A DNA stretch of 64,000 nucleotides from Flavobacterium tagetis (GTDB lineage Bacteria; Bacteroidota; Bacteroidia; Flavobacteriales; Flavobacteriaceae). How positions within the stretch are numbered: the stretch's first letter is position 1; every line of letters starts with the position of its first letter. The stretch is from positions 496,001-560,000 of the forward strand of contig NZ_JAERSF010000003.1 in assembly GCF_016735615.1 (NCBI RefSeq). Reading direction: 5' to 3'. Below are positions 1 through 8,803 of the stretch, in pieces. Both the position numbers and the translations under genes were made by a program. Below the pieces are notes generated by a model, which worked only from the letters and a program-made list of their open reading frames with translations, was not told the origin of the DNA and made no database searches.

Positions 1-888
1 ATTCAAGTAGCGTTATTCAACATATTGCAAGAAGGAGATATTCAGATTAGAGGCTTTAAATTGAGAATGCCTTTAGACATGCAATTCGTTTTTACTGCAA
101 ATCCAGAAGATTATACCAACAGAGGAAGTATTGTAACGCCTTTAAAAGATAGAATTGGTTCTCAAATCTTGACGCATTATCCAGAAAGCATTGAAATTGC
201 AAGAACGATTACAGAACAAGAATCTAAATTAGATCAAAATCAGACTGATGTTGTTTATGTTCCGAGTTTAGCAAGAGATATTTTGGAGCAAATTAGTTTT
301 GAAGCCCGCGAAAGCGAATACATTGACAATAAAAGTGGTGTAAGTGCGAGAATGAGTATCACAGCTTTCGAAAACTTAATTAGTACAGCAGAGCGTCGAG
401 CTTTGATTTCTGGTGTTGATAAAACAACTTTACGCTTATCTGATTTCATCGGAATTATTCCAGCTATTACAGGAAAAGTAGAATTGGTTTACGAAGGAGA
501 GCAGGAGGGAGCCGATGTTGTGGCCGAAAGCTTAATTGGTTCTGCGATTAGAACTTTATTCCCGGAATATTTTCCTAAAATAGAAAAATTGGAAAAACCA
601 GATGAAAAAACACCATATTCAGATCTTGTAGAATGGTTTTTTGCAGAAAGTGGTTTCGAATTGTTAGACGATGCTTCAGATGCAGATTACAAAAGTATTT
701 TAGATGAAGTAACGCCATTAGATGACTTATTAAAAAAATACCAACCTCAATTGGCAAAAGAAGATGTTTATTTTATGAAAGAATTTATTCTTTGGGGATT
801 GGTTGAATACAAAAAACTGAGTAAAGATCGTTTTGCAAAAGGAAGTCAGTTTAGAGATATTTACGGAAGTTATATTAGTAAATTTTAA
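1..888 (+). CDS. Mg-chelatase/MoxR-type AAA+ ATPase, C-terminal part (5' end outside window)
   Basis: The frame is open from base 1 and a TTG at base 25 is internal, so the gene starts upstream of the window. The visible 295 residues begin inside the ATPase core: FNILQEGD and the segment FVFTANPEDYTNRG match the Walker B/sensor 1 stretch of ChlI/MoxR-type AAA+ proteins. A helical lid follows (residues ARMSITAFENL, sensor 2-like), then a charged C-terminal tail. In Flavobacteria such ATPases are usually annotated as magnesium chelatase although no chlorophyll pathway is present. Family knowledge suggests a chaperone-like ATPase working with a VWA-domain partner, which is not in this window. 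The gene ends 25 bases before a strong terminator, so it is the last gene of its unit. The exact client is unknown. Confidence 0.85.
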   Translation: MQVALFNILQEGDIQIRGFKLRMPLDMQFVFTANPEDYTNRGSIVTPLKDRIGSQILTHYPESIEIARTITEQESKLDQNQTDVVYVPSLARDILEQISFEARESEYIDNKSGVSARMSITAFENLISTAERRALISGVDKTTLRLSDFIGIIPAITGKVELVYEGEQEGADVVAESLIGSAIRTLFPEYFPKIEKLEKPDEKTPYSDLVEWFFAESGFELLDDASDADYKSILDEVTPLDDLLKKYQPQLAKEDVYFMKEFILWGLVEYKKLSKDRFAKGSQFRDIYGSYISKF

Positions 889-913
889 AAACATAGTACT
901 AAAATATAATCTG

Positions 914-949
914 GTCTAGCTGGTTTTTTGAAACCGGCTGGACTTTTTT
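914..949 (+). terminator. Intrinsic terminator after the AAA+ ATPase gene
   Basis: A 13-base stem (914-926 pairing with 931-943, two G-U pairs, 4-base loop) is followed directly by a run of T. It separates the ATPase gene from the transporter gene downstream. Confidence 0.85.
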
Positions 950-988
950 ATTTTACAATAGCTACTTTTACAATCCAAAAATAAATTT

Positions 989-1840
989 ATGTTATTTCTT
1001 ATATTAAGTATTCTTTGCAGTGTTATTGTAGGTGTTATATTCAAAATTTCTAGAAAATATAATGCTAATCCATCACAAATTATTTCGTTTAATTACATTG
1101 CTGCGATTACGCTTTGTTATTTTACTTTTGCGCCAGATCTAAATGCATTAGACAATAATGCGCCATTAGAAATCTACACTTCTGTTGGAATTTTACTTCC
1201 AATATTATTTCTGTTTCTAGCACTTTCTATAAAGTATATGGGAATTGCAAAGACAGATGCAGCACAAAGATTGTCGTTATTTATTCCTATTCTAGCAGCT
1301 TGGCTTTTGTTTAATGAAGGATTTAATACTTATAAAGTTATTGGAGTTTTAGTTGGTTTTGCGGCACTTTTATTCATCTTAAAAAAGCCATCAGACAACG
1401 CAGAAAACAAATGGATTTATCCAGCAACAGTTTTATTTGGTTTTGGAGTTATCGATATTCTTTTTAAGAAAATAGCCTTATATACAGTTGTCCCTTATAC
1501 AACATCTTTGTTTTTTGTCTTTCTAATTGCTTTTGCTGTTTCTATTCTTATGGTGATTTACAAGTTCTTTATAGCAAAAGAAAATTTTGTTTTAAAAAGT
1601 ATTCCTTTCGGAATATTGGTCGGTATTTTTAACTTCGGAAATATATTATTCTACTTAAAGGCTCATAAAGCATTTGCAGAAAATCCGTCAACTGTTTTTG
1701 CGGGAATGAATATGGGCGTAATTATTTTAGGAACTCTTATAGGCGCTTTTTTCTTTAAAGAGAAACTCTCAAAAATTAATATTTTAGGTTTGTTTTTGGC
1801 TCTTATAGCAGTTGTTTTCATATTTTTATCGCAATTATAG
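989..1840 (+). CDS. EamA/DMT-family transporter
   Basis: 283 residues with about ten hydrophobic segments arranged as two similar halves, the usual size and layout of drug/metabolite transporter (EamA) proteins. Landmarks are the N-terminal helix, the segment AKTDAAQRLSLFIPILAAW followed by a gene-half boundary near residue 135, and a second half ending in GLFLALIAVVFIF. It lies in the inner membrane and probably exports or exchanges a small metabolite; the substrate cannot be read from the sequence. It is a single gene between a terminator upstream and a separately promoted leader region downstream. Confidence 0.85.
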   Translation: MLFLILSILCSVIVGVIFKISRKYNANPSQIISFNYIAAITLCYFTFAPDLNALDNNAPLEIYTSVGILLPILFLFLALSIKYMGIAKTDAAQRLSLFIPILAAWLLFNEGFNTYKVIGVLVGFAALLFILKKPSDNAENKWIYPATVLFGFGVIDILFKKIALYTVVPYTTSLFFVFLIAFAVSILMVIYKFFIAKENFVLKSIPFGILVGIFNFGNILFYLKAHKAFAENPSTVFAGMNMGVIILGTLIGAFFFKEKLSKINILGLFLALIAVVFIFLSQL

Positions 1841-1940
1841 TATTTTTTTTAGTTCATAAACCTTTAATTTACAGTTGTTTTTGTAAGTAAATTAAAAATC
1901 TCTTAAATTAACTCTACTAATTCTATAGAATTTATAAATA

Positions 1941-1948
1941 TATTTTTG
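1941..1948 (+). promoter_or_regulatory. TAnnTTTG promoter box for the leader region
   Basis: TATTTTTG matches the Bacteroidota -7 consensus exactly. The predicted transcript would start about 10 bases before the ATG at 1965. No clear -33 TTG is present at the usual spacing. Confidence 0.5.
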
Positions 1949-1964
1949 TAGCTTTGTCTCAACA

Positions 1965-2054
1965 ATGAAAAACTATAGCCGAAATATAATGACGTCTTTT
2001 CCATGCAGCTTTGCGATGTGCTGTATGGTGAACCACGTTTTGAAATGGCGTTAA
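1965..2054 (+). CDS. Candidate Cys-containing leader peptide (29 aa)
   Basis: ATG at 1965 opens a 29-codon frame closed by TAA at 2052-2054; a second in-frame ATG lies at 1989. The peptide contains the segment FPCSFAMCCM, that is three Cys and several Met codons in its middle. It lies just after a good TAnnTTTG box and 35 bases before an intrinsic terminator, the arrangement expected of a translational attenuator. This is inference: no homologue was checked, and the ORF could be fortuitous. Polycysteine leader ORFs controlling sulfur genes are described in mycobacteria, but a link here is only by analogy. Confidence 0.4.
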   Translation: MKNYSRNIMTSFPCSFAMCCMVNHVLKWR

Positions 2055-2089
2055 TAGAGAAAGTACTTGTTAGTTATTTTTTTTTTTTT

Positions 2090-2122
2090 AGCCTTTCATT
2101 GCACCATGAAAGGCTTTTTTTT
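2090..2122 (+). terminator. Intrinsic terminator inside the dehydrogenase leader
   Basis: A perfect 10-bp stem (2090-2099 with 2106-2115, loop TGCACC) is followed by eight T. It lies about 180 bases upstream of the dehydrogenase start, so transcription from the 1941 box must read through it, or the dehydrogenase has a separate promoter. Confidence 0.8.
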
Positions 2123-2143
2123 GAATCATTAAAAAATCAAGAT

Positions 2144-2212
2144 ATGAGAACCAATAGAAATATGAAAATTTTGATGCGCCGCTGCCTGATAAAGATTCCG
2201 TGTTGCAACTAA
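2144..2212 (+). CDS. Candidate second short leader ORF ending PCCN (22 aa)
   Basis: ATG at 2144 begins a 22-codon frame rich in Arg and Lys (MRTNRN, MRRCLIK) that ends in PCCN just before TAA. It sits between the terminator and the dehydrogenase. A small hairpin (ATCTTC, 2234-2239, pairing with GAAGAT, 2245-2250) follows it. The reappearance of a Cys-Cys pair in both mini-ORFs is what makes it notable. Expression is unproven. Confidence 0.3.
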   Translation: MRTNRNMKILMRRCLIKIPCCN

Positions 2213-2291
2213 TGACAGCATAAAATAGATAAGATCTTCAGAGAGAAGATTGATAAACGTAAAAAATAACCCAAACCTAACACTATATATT

Positions 2292-3578
2292 ATGAGCTCA
2301 GAAATTATAAAACATAATCCGTTTCAATCCATGATTGATCGTTTTAATATCGCTGCAGATATTTTGAATTTAGATGATTCTATTAAACAAAAACTGCAAC
2401 GTCCAGAGAAACAAATCACAGTAAATTTTTCTATTACATTAGATAATGGAAATGTTCAGAACTTCGAAGGATACCGCGTAATTCACAACACAGCTTTAGG
2501 TCCTTCAAAAGGTGGAATTCGTTACGATACTGCTGTAAACTTGGATGAAGTAAAGGCACTTGCCGCCTGGATGACCTGGAAATCTGCTGTAACCGGAATT
2601 CCATTTGGTGGAGCAAAAGGCGGCATTATTTGCGATCCGAGAAACCACTCTAAAACAGAATTAGAAAAAATCACAAGAGCTTATACCAAAGCTTTAGCTG
2701 ATATTTTCGGACCAGAAAAGGATGTTCCTGCTCCAGATATGGGAACTGGCCCAGACGAAATGGGTTGGTTAATGGATGAATTTTCGTTATTGCACGGAAG
2801 ACCAATTCATGCTGTAGTTACAGGAAAACATCTTCATTCGGGAGGATCTTTAGGCAGAGTAGAAGCAACAGGAAGAGGAGTGAGCATTATTACGCTTTTG
2901 GCACTTCAAAAACTAAAAATCAGACCTGCAAGAGCTACGGCGGCAATTCAAGGTTTTGGAAATGTTGGATTGCATTCTGCTTTATTTCTTCATGAAAAAG
3001 GAGTAAAGATTGTTGCCGTAAGTGATGTTTCAGAAGCATTTTACAATCCGAACGGAATTAATATCCCAGAATTGATCTTGTATTATAATCTGAATAACAA
3101 AACCATAAAAGGATATCCTAATTCTGTAGCGATTAAACATGAAGATTTATTGCTTTTAGATGTTGATGTTTTGATTCCGGCTGCAAAAGAAGATGTTATT
3201 ACGCAGAAAAATGCTGGAGATATTCAAGCGAGAATTATTGTCGAGGGCGCCAATGGGCCAGTTGCTTCAGATGCAGATCAAATTTTACATGATAAAAATA
3301 TATTAGTTGTTCCTGATATTTTAGCCAATGCCGGTGGTGTTACCGTTTCTTATTTCGAATGGCTTCAGAATTCGCTTTTGGAGTCTTGGAGAATCCACCA
3401 GATTAATAAACGTCTGGAGGATATTTTAGAGAAAGGTTTTGAAACTGTTTTTAGAGTTGCAGTAAAACACAACGTAACGCCTCGTATTGCGGCTTATATT
3501 ATTGCTTTGAAAAAAGTGGCCGAAACACAATCGGTTAAAGAAGTGGCATTGGAAGCACCTCTATTTAAGCAGAATTAA
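2292..3578 (+). CDS. Glu/Leu/Phe/Val dehydrogenase (glutamate dehydrogenase type)
   Basis: NAD(P)-dependent oxidative deamination of glutamate or a branched-chain amino acid, in the cytoplasm. The 428-residue product has the N-terminal dimerisation/substrate domain with GPSKGGIRY and the catalytic-lysine motif PFGGAKGGI, then a Rossmann domain with IQGFGNVG. Length and motifs fit bacterial GDH. I chose ATG 2292 (MSSEIIKHNPF) because the longer frame starts at a TTG at 2250 inside a hairpin and its extra 14 residues are not typical. The upstream leader with two Cys-rich mini-ORFs and a terminator is unusual for this gene. Substrate choice (Glu versus Leu) is not settled from sequence; the length favours glutamate. 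Confidence 0.92.
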   Translation: MSSEIIKHNPFQSMIDRFNIAADILNLDDSIKQKLQRPEKQITVNFSITLDNGNVQNFEGYRVIHNTALGPSKGGIRYDTAVNLDEVKALAAWMTWKSAVTGIPFGGAKGGIICDPRNHSKTELEKITRAYTKALADIFGPEKDVPAPDMGTGPDEMGWLMDEFSLLHGRPIHAVVTGKHLHSGGSLGRVEATGRGVSIITLLALQKLKIRPARATAAIQGFGNVGLHSALFLHEKGVKIVAVSDVSEAFYNPNGINIPELILYYNLNNKTIKGYPNSVAIKHEDLLLLDVDVLIPAAKEDVITQKNAGDIQARIIVEGANGPVASDADQILHDKNILVVPDILANAGGVTVSYFEWLQNSLLESWRIHQINKRLEDILEKGFETVFRVAVKHNVTPRIAAYIIALKKVAETQSVKEVALEAPLFKQN

Positions 3579-3614
3579 AAATCAGGTTTAGTTCGTAAAA
3601 GATCATTTTCGTTG

Positions 3615-3644
3615 ATTACGTTTTTTGTCTGCTAAAAACGTAAT
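3615..3644. terminator. Hairpin downstream of the dehydrogenase
   Basis: An 11-bp inverted repeat (3615-3625 with 3634-3644, core ATTACG/CGTAAT) lies about 40 bases after the stop. It lacks an immediate T run, so it may be a 3' processing or stability hairpin rather than a classical terminator. Confidence 0.4.
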
Positions 3645-3711
3645 TGATGGAAGTGTCTTTTTCGTTTGAACTAGTAATTATAATTTTTAGAATCGAAAAG
3701 TATCATACAAA

Positions 3712-4935
3712 ATGAAAAACATCAATTTTCTAGCATTTGCCATGCCGGCCTTTTTTCTTTTTTTATTTTTGGAATATAAGCTTGCTCAACGCAGAAAAAA
3801 GCCTGAAATTTTTAACTATGAAAGTTCTGTCTCCAATATCTCGATCGGAATTGCAGAGCGTTTGATAAACTTATTTATTGCTGCCAGTTTTTACCAGCTG
3901 TATTATCTGATTTATGATGATTATAGATTATTTGATATTCCGAGTAATGCTTTAGTTTGGTTTGCACTGATCCTTGCTACAGATTTCGTTTGGTATTGGT
4001 ACCATCGATTAGGGCATGAAGTTAATTTTTTCTGGGCAGCACACATTGTGCATCATCATAGCGAAGAATTTAATTTTACTGCGGCAGCCAGAATTACAAC
4101 TTTTCAAGCTATAATTAGAACTGGATTTTGGTGTGTTTTGCCTTTTATTGGTTTTCATCCAAGTATGGTTATTACGATGTTAATTGTTCATGGTGCTTAT
4201 TCTTTCTTTACGCACACACAGCTTATCGGAAAAATAAAATGGTTAGAATATGTATTTGTAACGCCTTCTGTTCATGGAGTTCATCATGCTTCTGACGAGA
4301 AATATCTAGATAAAAATTACGGAGATATGTTTACTTTTTGGGATCGTCTTTTTGGAACTTTCCAAACCGAAGAAGAAAAACCAAAATATGGATTAACACA
4401 TCCGCTGAAAAGCTACAGTTTCTTGTGGCAGCATTTTCATTATTACTTCGAAATTTACGAATTATGGAAACGCTCCAGCGGATTTAAAGCCCGATGGAAT
4501 GCAGTTTTTGGAAGTCCAGCCGATATGGATCAAGATATTCGCCCGATTCTAGAAAAACGTTTTCTGCAAGATAAAGCAGCTCCAAATCAGAGACTTCGAT
4601 TTAAAAATTATCTTTATATCCAGTTAGGAATCTGCACACTCATTCTAACTGTTTTTACGTATTATTTTGATTATTTAGAATTGTATGATAAAGTGTTTGT
4701 GCTTTCTTTGGTAATCATCACTTTAATTAACTGTGGTGCTTTGTTAGAACAGCGAAAATGGATTTATTATCTCGAATATACTCGTTTAGCCATGATCTCG
4801 ACTTATTTTCTATATGAAGAAGATTTAATCGCATTTTTCTTTGTTCCGATTGCTGTTATGATTTTTGCGGAGCAGTTATTTTCGTTAAGTAAGATTTATC
4901 AAAATACCATTTTGCAGTTGGAAAGTGCTGAGTAA
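3712..4935 (+). CDS. Sterol desaturase/fatty acid hydroxylase superfamily membrane protein
   Basis: A 407-residue integral membrane di-iron enzyme. The three histidine clusters of the superfamily are visible: H98-x3-H102 in WYHRLGHE, H111-x2-HHH in HIVHHHSEEFN, and H188-x2-HH in VHGVHHASDEKYLDKNYG. Hydrophobic helices flank them, and the C-terminal 120 residues hold further membrane segments not needed for the core. Family members hydroxylate or desaturate lipids at the inner membrane; the lipid here is unknown. It is a single gene with its own 130-base upstream region and is followed by a convergent gene and a repeat-rich spacer. Confidence 0.85.
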   Translation: MKNINFLAFAMPAFFLFLFLEYKLAQRRKKPEIFNYESSVSNISIGIAERLINLFIAASFYQLYYLIYDDYRLFDIPSNALVWFALILATDFVWYWYHRLGHEVNFFWAAHIVHHHSEEFNFTAAARITTFQAIIRTGFWCVLPFIGFHPSMVITMLIVHGAYSFFTHTQLIGKIKWLEYVFVTPSVHGVHHASDEKYLDKNYGDMFTFWDRLFGTFQTEEEKPKYGLTHPLKSYSFLWQHFHYYFEIYELWKRSSGFKARWNAVFGSPADMDQDIRPILEKRFLQDKAAPNQRLRFKNYLYIQLGICTLILTVFTYYFDYLELYDKVFVLSLVIITLINCGALLEQRKWIYYLEYTRLAMISTYFLYEEDLIAFFFVPIAVMIFAEQLFSLSKIYQNTILQLESAE

Positions 4936-4939
4936 AAGA

Positions 4940-5081
4940 TAGCCACGAATTCACGAATTATTTTTTAATATCTATTTGTGTAATTATTAAGCACAAATTT
5001 CATGTATCATTTTAAATAAAAATTCGTGAATTCGTGGCTAAAAAAAAACTTAGCATCTCAGTATCTTAGAATCTCAGCAAC
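4940..5081. repeat. Inverted repeat plus TTAG-type degenerate repeat between convergent genes
   Basis: TAGCCACGAATTCACGAATT at 4940-4959 has its inverted copy at about 5021-5040, enclosing 60 AT-rich bases. It is followed by a degenerate 8-mer series (cttagcat, ctcagtat, cttagaat) at 5049-5081. The position between two converging genes suggests a bidirectional terminator. Related TTAG series occur elsewhere in the window. Confidence 0.7.
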
Positions 5082-6680
5082 TTAAATAGTCTTTATCTCC
5101 ATAATCTTCTGCTCAAAAGTATCTTTAAAATCAGATTTGCTTTTAATTCTGGTTTTGTACGTATAAATTGTAGCTACAGAAAGTTCAAGGAATTCGGCCA
5201 TTTGGTTGCTGTCTTGAATTCCTAATCTATACAAAGCAAAAATTCGTAATTCCGTATTTAAAAGTTCGCCTTTTTTGACAATACATTTATGATCGTTTGG
5301 GAATAATTTATTGAAATCGGTTACGAATGTCGGGAACAGTTTCAAGAAAATTTCGTCAAATTGATGAAACAGATTTTCGCGTTCTTCTTTTACATTATAG
5401 CGCTTTAAACTCGCAATAACTTCATCTGTTTTTTTGGTGATGATTTTATGCAATGTACTTTTCTGTATATGGTCTATTTTATTAATGAAAGCTGAAGTTG
5501 CTTTTATGAAATAGGTAATATATTCTTCTTTAATGGCATTGGCTTCACTCAAACTCACATTCATTTCCTGCAATTGCAAATAAGAATCGGCCATGATTTT
5601 TCGCGCTTTATTTTTCTCTTTTAATTGTTTGAAAATGATTCCAAGAAAAACAAAAATGATAACAGTTAAGATCGTCAAGAGAATAATAATCTTTTCGAGT
5701 TTATCATTTTTATCTTTTACATTATTCAGTTGCGCTTTTTCTATAATAGGTAAAATAGACGAAATCTCAATTTTTCGATGCCTTGCATTATAAAATGTAG
5801 CATCATCCATCGCGATATTAATGTATTCGTTTGCTTTATCCAAATAGCCCATTTTAAATAGCTCATTGGCTAAATTTCGAAGAGCAACAGTTTCTTTCGT
5901 TGCATTTTTTACATCGGCAATGGCAGCAAGAGCCAAGTATTGAATGGCTTTTTTGGTATAACCTCTTTCAGAATAAATATAACCAAGACTTGATGTTGCA
6001 ATTCCGTAATAATCTGGAGGCAGATTGTAGTTGTTAATCCAATAGCTGAAAGCAAATTCAGCGCCTCGCCAGTCCTGCTGTTTGAGGCGTTTAAGGCTTT
6101 CTGCGGCCCAATATTCATTGGTATTGGTTCCGATTAATTCGAGAGCTTTCTTCAAGAAATGGTTTCCCTGTTGTACATAATGAATATTAAAACGCTGATC
6201 ACGATTGTAATCGGCTAAATCATAATAAGCACGAGCTTTGATGTTGTAATACTCAAATTTGTTTTTGAGATCCAGTTTGGTATCGTCAATCACATTTAGC
6301 GTATCAATTGCTTCTTTAAAAAGTCCAGAAGACAAAAGCACAAAACCTTCTTTGATTCGGCTTTTAGATAAATACTTCGGATCTTTTAAAATTTTTGCCT
6401 TGATTTTAGATTGCTCTAAATAATAATAAGCCGAGTCATATTTAAAAGATTTGTATTCATCAAATAAAGCCATATAACAGTTATACAACTCTTCGTTATT
6501 CTGGTTAAGGGTAAACTTCGATACATTTTTCTTTAAAGACTCGATTTTTCGATATTTCTGTTTCAGATAAATCTCTTTTTTCAAGAGTACCTGATCTAAT
6601 TCTTCCAAATAAGGATTTGTCTCTTTCGCAGTAAGAGAAAAACCTGCCAGGAAGAAAAGCAGCATCAATATTCTTTGCAT
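5082..6680 (-). CDS. DUF6377-type TPR transcriptional regulator (SusR-like)
   Basis: 532 residues: a Sec signal peptide (MLLFFLAGFSLTA), a helical TPR-like region to about residue 320 (YYLEQSKIKAK, YYDLADYN, ALAAIADVK), one membrane segment (IIILLTILTVIIFVFLGII), a coiled linker, and a cytoplasmic C-terminal domain ending in a helix-turn-helix (DSNQMAEFLELSVATIYTYKTRIK). This is the layout of DUF6377 proteins, a group I associate with SusR, the maltose-responsive activator of the Bacteroides sus locus. It is transcribed away from the adjacent PUL and probably senses the PUL sugar in the periplasm. The regulator role is inferred from architecture and position. Confidence 0.75.
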   Translation of the reverse strand: MQRILMLLFFLAGFSLTAKETNPYLEELDQVLLKKEIYLKQKYRKIESLKKNVSKFTLNQNNEELYNCYMALFDEYKSFKYDSAYYYLEQSKIKAKILKDPKYLSKSRIKEGFVLLSSGLFKEAIDTLNVIDDTKLDLKNKFEYYNIKARAYYDLADYNRDQRFNIHYVQQGNHFLKKALELIGTNTNEYWAAESLKRLKQQDWRGAEFAFSYWINNYNLPPDYYGIATSSLGYIYSERGYTKKAIQYLALAAIADVKNATKETVALRNLANELFKMGYLDKANEYINIAMDDATFYNARHRKIEISSILPIIEKAQLNNVKDKNDKLEKIIILLTILTVIIFVFLGIIFKQLKEKNKARKIMADSYLQLQEMNVSLSEANAIKEEYITYFIKATSAFINKIDHIQKSTLHKIITKKTDEVIASLKRYNVKEERENLFHQFDEIFLKLFPTFVTDFNKLFPNDHKCIVKKGELLNTELRIFALYRLGIQDSNQMAEFLELSVATIYTYKTRIKSKSDFKDTFEQKIMEIKTI

Positions 6681-7162
6681 GATTTGTTTGGTTTAGGGAA
6701 AAAGGATGGTTGATAGATATAGTTAGTTAATTCGTTTTAAAATTAAGAATAAGTTTGAGATTAAGCTAAACCTGTTTTTCTAGAATCTTGTAAATTGTTT
6801 AAAAACATTGCTTTAGAAGGGGATTTTCTGACTGAAAATAAGCTGTAAATGTTAAAAACAGGTAAATTATTTGCAATTATACAATAAAAACAAGTTATAT
6901 ATATGCATAGTGAAAAAAATATACTGATTATTTTTCATATTGTCATTTTTACCATATAAAAACTGCTTATTTTTATCTAAACAGCGTCTTGATTTTTTAC
7001 TAAAATCTAAAAACATAAATCATTGATAATTAATTGCTTATGTATTTTATTGTTTGAATTTTATCTTGATTTTTATCAGATTTTTTTTTTAGGATTTATT
7101 TAACGTCTAGTTTCGCTGTATCCTTTTGAAGGGGATAACAAACTAACGAAAACCAAAAATTT
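6681..7162. other. Divergent AT-rich control region of the PUL
   Basis: About 480 bases without a gene between the regulator and the first PUL gene. It is very AT-rich with T runs. A small dyad lies just before the lipoprotein start (TATCC...GGATA at about 7119-7137). No exact TAnnTTTG box is obvious; TAGTTTCG near 7108 is a 7 of 8 match. It presumably carries the regulator binding sites, but no clear operator repeat was found. Confidence 0.4.
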
Positions 7163-7684
7163 ATGAAATGTAAAAGTCTTTATTGGCTAGCTTTTATGAT
7201 GTGTTTTTTTGCGATTGGATGCGATAACACAGATGACGGAAGCTACGTAGAACCGATTACCCTTTATGAAAAAGTAAATGGAAATTGGGGATTAACAAAT
7301 CTGAAAATGGTTGATGAAGTTGCGAAAGCAAATAATATCGAACCAAACGAAGAAAACTTGAGTACTTACTTTAACTACGAAGATTTTAAAATCAAATTTA
7401 ACGTAGATGAAAAGAACAATCCAACAAGTTATGAAGTAACTGGAGATGTCCCTCCGTTATTTGCTCCTAAAGGATATTGGGCATTAAGCTCAGATTTTCA
7501 GCAGACCAACGGCGTTGGAACAAAAATCTATTTGTACAGCGATGCTCAAAAAACGCAGAAAACTGATGAATTGAGTTTAGTTTCGGTTCCTGGTAAAACC
7601 AAAGAAATGCAGATTCAATTGACGCATGCTTCTGGAGGTGTAGATTTTGTGTCTTATGTATTTAAATTAAATGCTATTAATTAA
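7163..7684 (+). CDS. PUL lipoprotein (DUF5004-like)
   Basis: 173 residues with a lipoprotein signal (CFFAIGC, acylated Cys followed by DNTDD, an acidic pattern that often marks surface export in Bacteroidota). The rest is a beta-rich domain with the start LYEKVNGNWGLTNLKMVD, resembling small lipocalin-like or DUF5004 lipoproteins found in PULs. It is the first gene of the operon, 8 bases ahead of the next. A role as an accessory surface glycan-binding or stress-responsive lipoprotein is inferred from position only. Confidence 0.65.
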   Translation: MKCKSLYWLAFMMCFFAIGCDNTDDGSYVEPITLYEKVNGNWGLTNLKMVDEVAKANNIEPNEENLSTYFNYEDFKIKFNVDEKNNPTSYEVTGDVPPLFAPKGYWALSSDFQQTNGVGTKIYLYSDAQKTQKTDELSLVSVPGKTKEMQIQLTHASGGVDFVSYVFKLNAIN

Positions 7685-7692
7685 AAAGTAAT

Positions 7693-8775
7693 ATGAAAAA
7701 GTTTATATATACAATTTTACTTGCCTTGTTGATGGCTCCTAATTTTATTCAGGCACAAGAAGCCGCTGGAGCTGTAGGGCCAATATCATCATTTCCTGTT
7801 ATTTACAAATATGATGAACAGGTTACATGGTATTTTGATATGTCGGCATCGACATTTGCAGAAACAGAAGATTTATACATCTGGATCTGGTCTCCATCTG
7901 AACCAGATGCCGGAAACTGGGAAAACTCATCAGATTTTGCAAAATTGAAATACGAAGGAAATAAAATCTGGAGTTTTACTTTAACTCCAACAGTTTATTT
8001 TTCTAAAACTCCAGACGAAATTGCAGCAAGTGCTGGATTCTGGTTTCGCTTAAAAAACAAAAACGGATCTAAACAAAGTGATGTTGGCAATGTACCTTAT
8101 ACTGATTTTTCATCTTTCTATACTTCAGGTGAATTATTTAGATCATACCCAACAAAACCTTTAATCGATAAACCGGTAAGCATCATATTTAATGCAAATC
8201 TTAATCCTGCATTTGCTGGCACTCCGAGTGTACACATGCATGGTGGTTTGAATGACTGGGCTATTCAGCAAATGTATGAAGCTGCAAAACCAGAAATTGC
8301 TGCAAAAACAAAATTGAAAGATCTAGGTAATGGTTTTTATAAAATGGATTTTGTTCCTAAGCAGTACTTTAATGCGCCAGATGATTTTGTAATGGAAAAA
8401 ATAAATTTCCTGATGGTAGCAGAGAATTGGACAGCGAATTCTGGCGATCAGGTTATTTACGCAGGAGAATTTGTTCCGCCACCGCCGCCAAGTTTTGCTT
8501 TCTTTCCATCACAAATCAGCCAGAAAGATTTTCTTGGAATGTCGAGAAAAAATAACGAAGCAGGTGTAAACAAATTAATCTACACTATTACAGCTGGACC
8601 AAAAACAATTTCTGGTGAGTTTACTGGAGGAACTGCAGAAATTAAAGGTTTTGTCAATTTAGTTTCGGAGCTAAATGGAGTTCCAAGTTTAAGTGAAATC
8701 CATGTTTTGGTAAAAGACAATAAAGACAAAACGATTTCGGATACTACGATTCCGCTTAAAACTTTAGATAAATAA
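7693..8775 (+). CDS. Secreted PUL protein of unknown function (possible SusE-like glycan binder)
   Basis: 360 residues with a cleavable Sec signal (LLALLMAPNFIQAQ) and no lipobox Cys, followed by beta-rich sequence. Two similar stretches, WYFDMSASTFAETEDLYIWI and SIIFNANLNPAFAGTPSVHM, look like tandem Ig-like/E-set modules of the kind that bind starch. A Pro-rich linker (FVPPPPPSFAFF) precedes a C-terminal domain of about 90 residues. It is expressed with SusC/SusD (28-base gap). By position it would correspond to SusE/SusF-type binding proteins, but no family was recognised with confidence. Confidence 0.6.
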   Translation: MKKFIYTILLALLMAPNFIQAQEAAGAVGPISSFPVIYKYDEQVTWYFDMSASTFAETEDLYIWIWSPSEPDAGNWENSSDFAKLKYEGNKIWSFTLTPTVYFSKTPDEIAASAGFWFRLKNKNGSKQSDVGNVPYTDFSSFYTSGELFRSYPTKPLIDKPVSIIFNANLNPAFAGTPSVHMHGGLNDWAIQQMYEAAKPEIAAKTKLKDLGNGFYKMDFVPKQYFNAPDDFVMEKINFLMVAENWTANSGDQVIYAGEFVPPPPPSFAFFPSQISQKDFLGMSRKNNEAGVNKLIYTITAGPKTISGEFTGGTAEIKGFVNLVSELNGVPSLSEIHVLVKDNKDKTISDTTIPLKTLDK

Positions 8776-8803
8776 TCACTATTAAATTAAAACACCAATT
8801 CTA

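Noticed and set aside
2003..2212. 69-codon ORF spanning the leader terminator
   Set aside because: It runs through the terminator stem and a long T tract encoding poly-Phe. Only its last 22 codons, from ATG 2144, are plausible as an independent mini-ORF.
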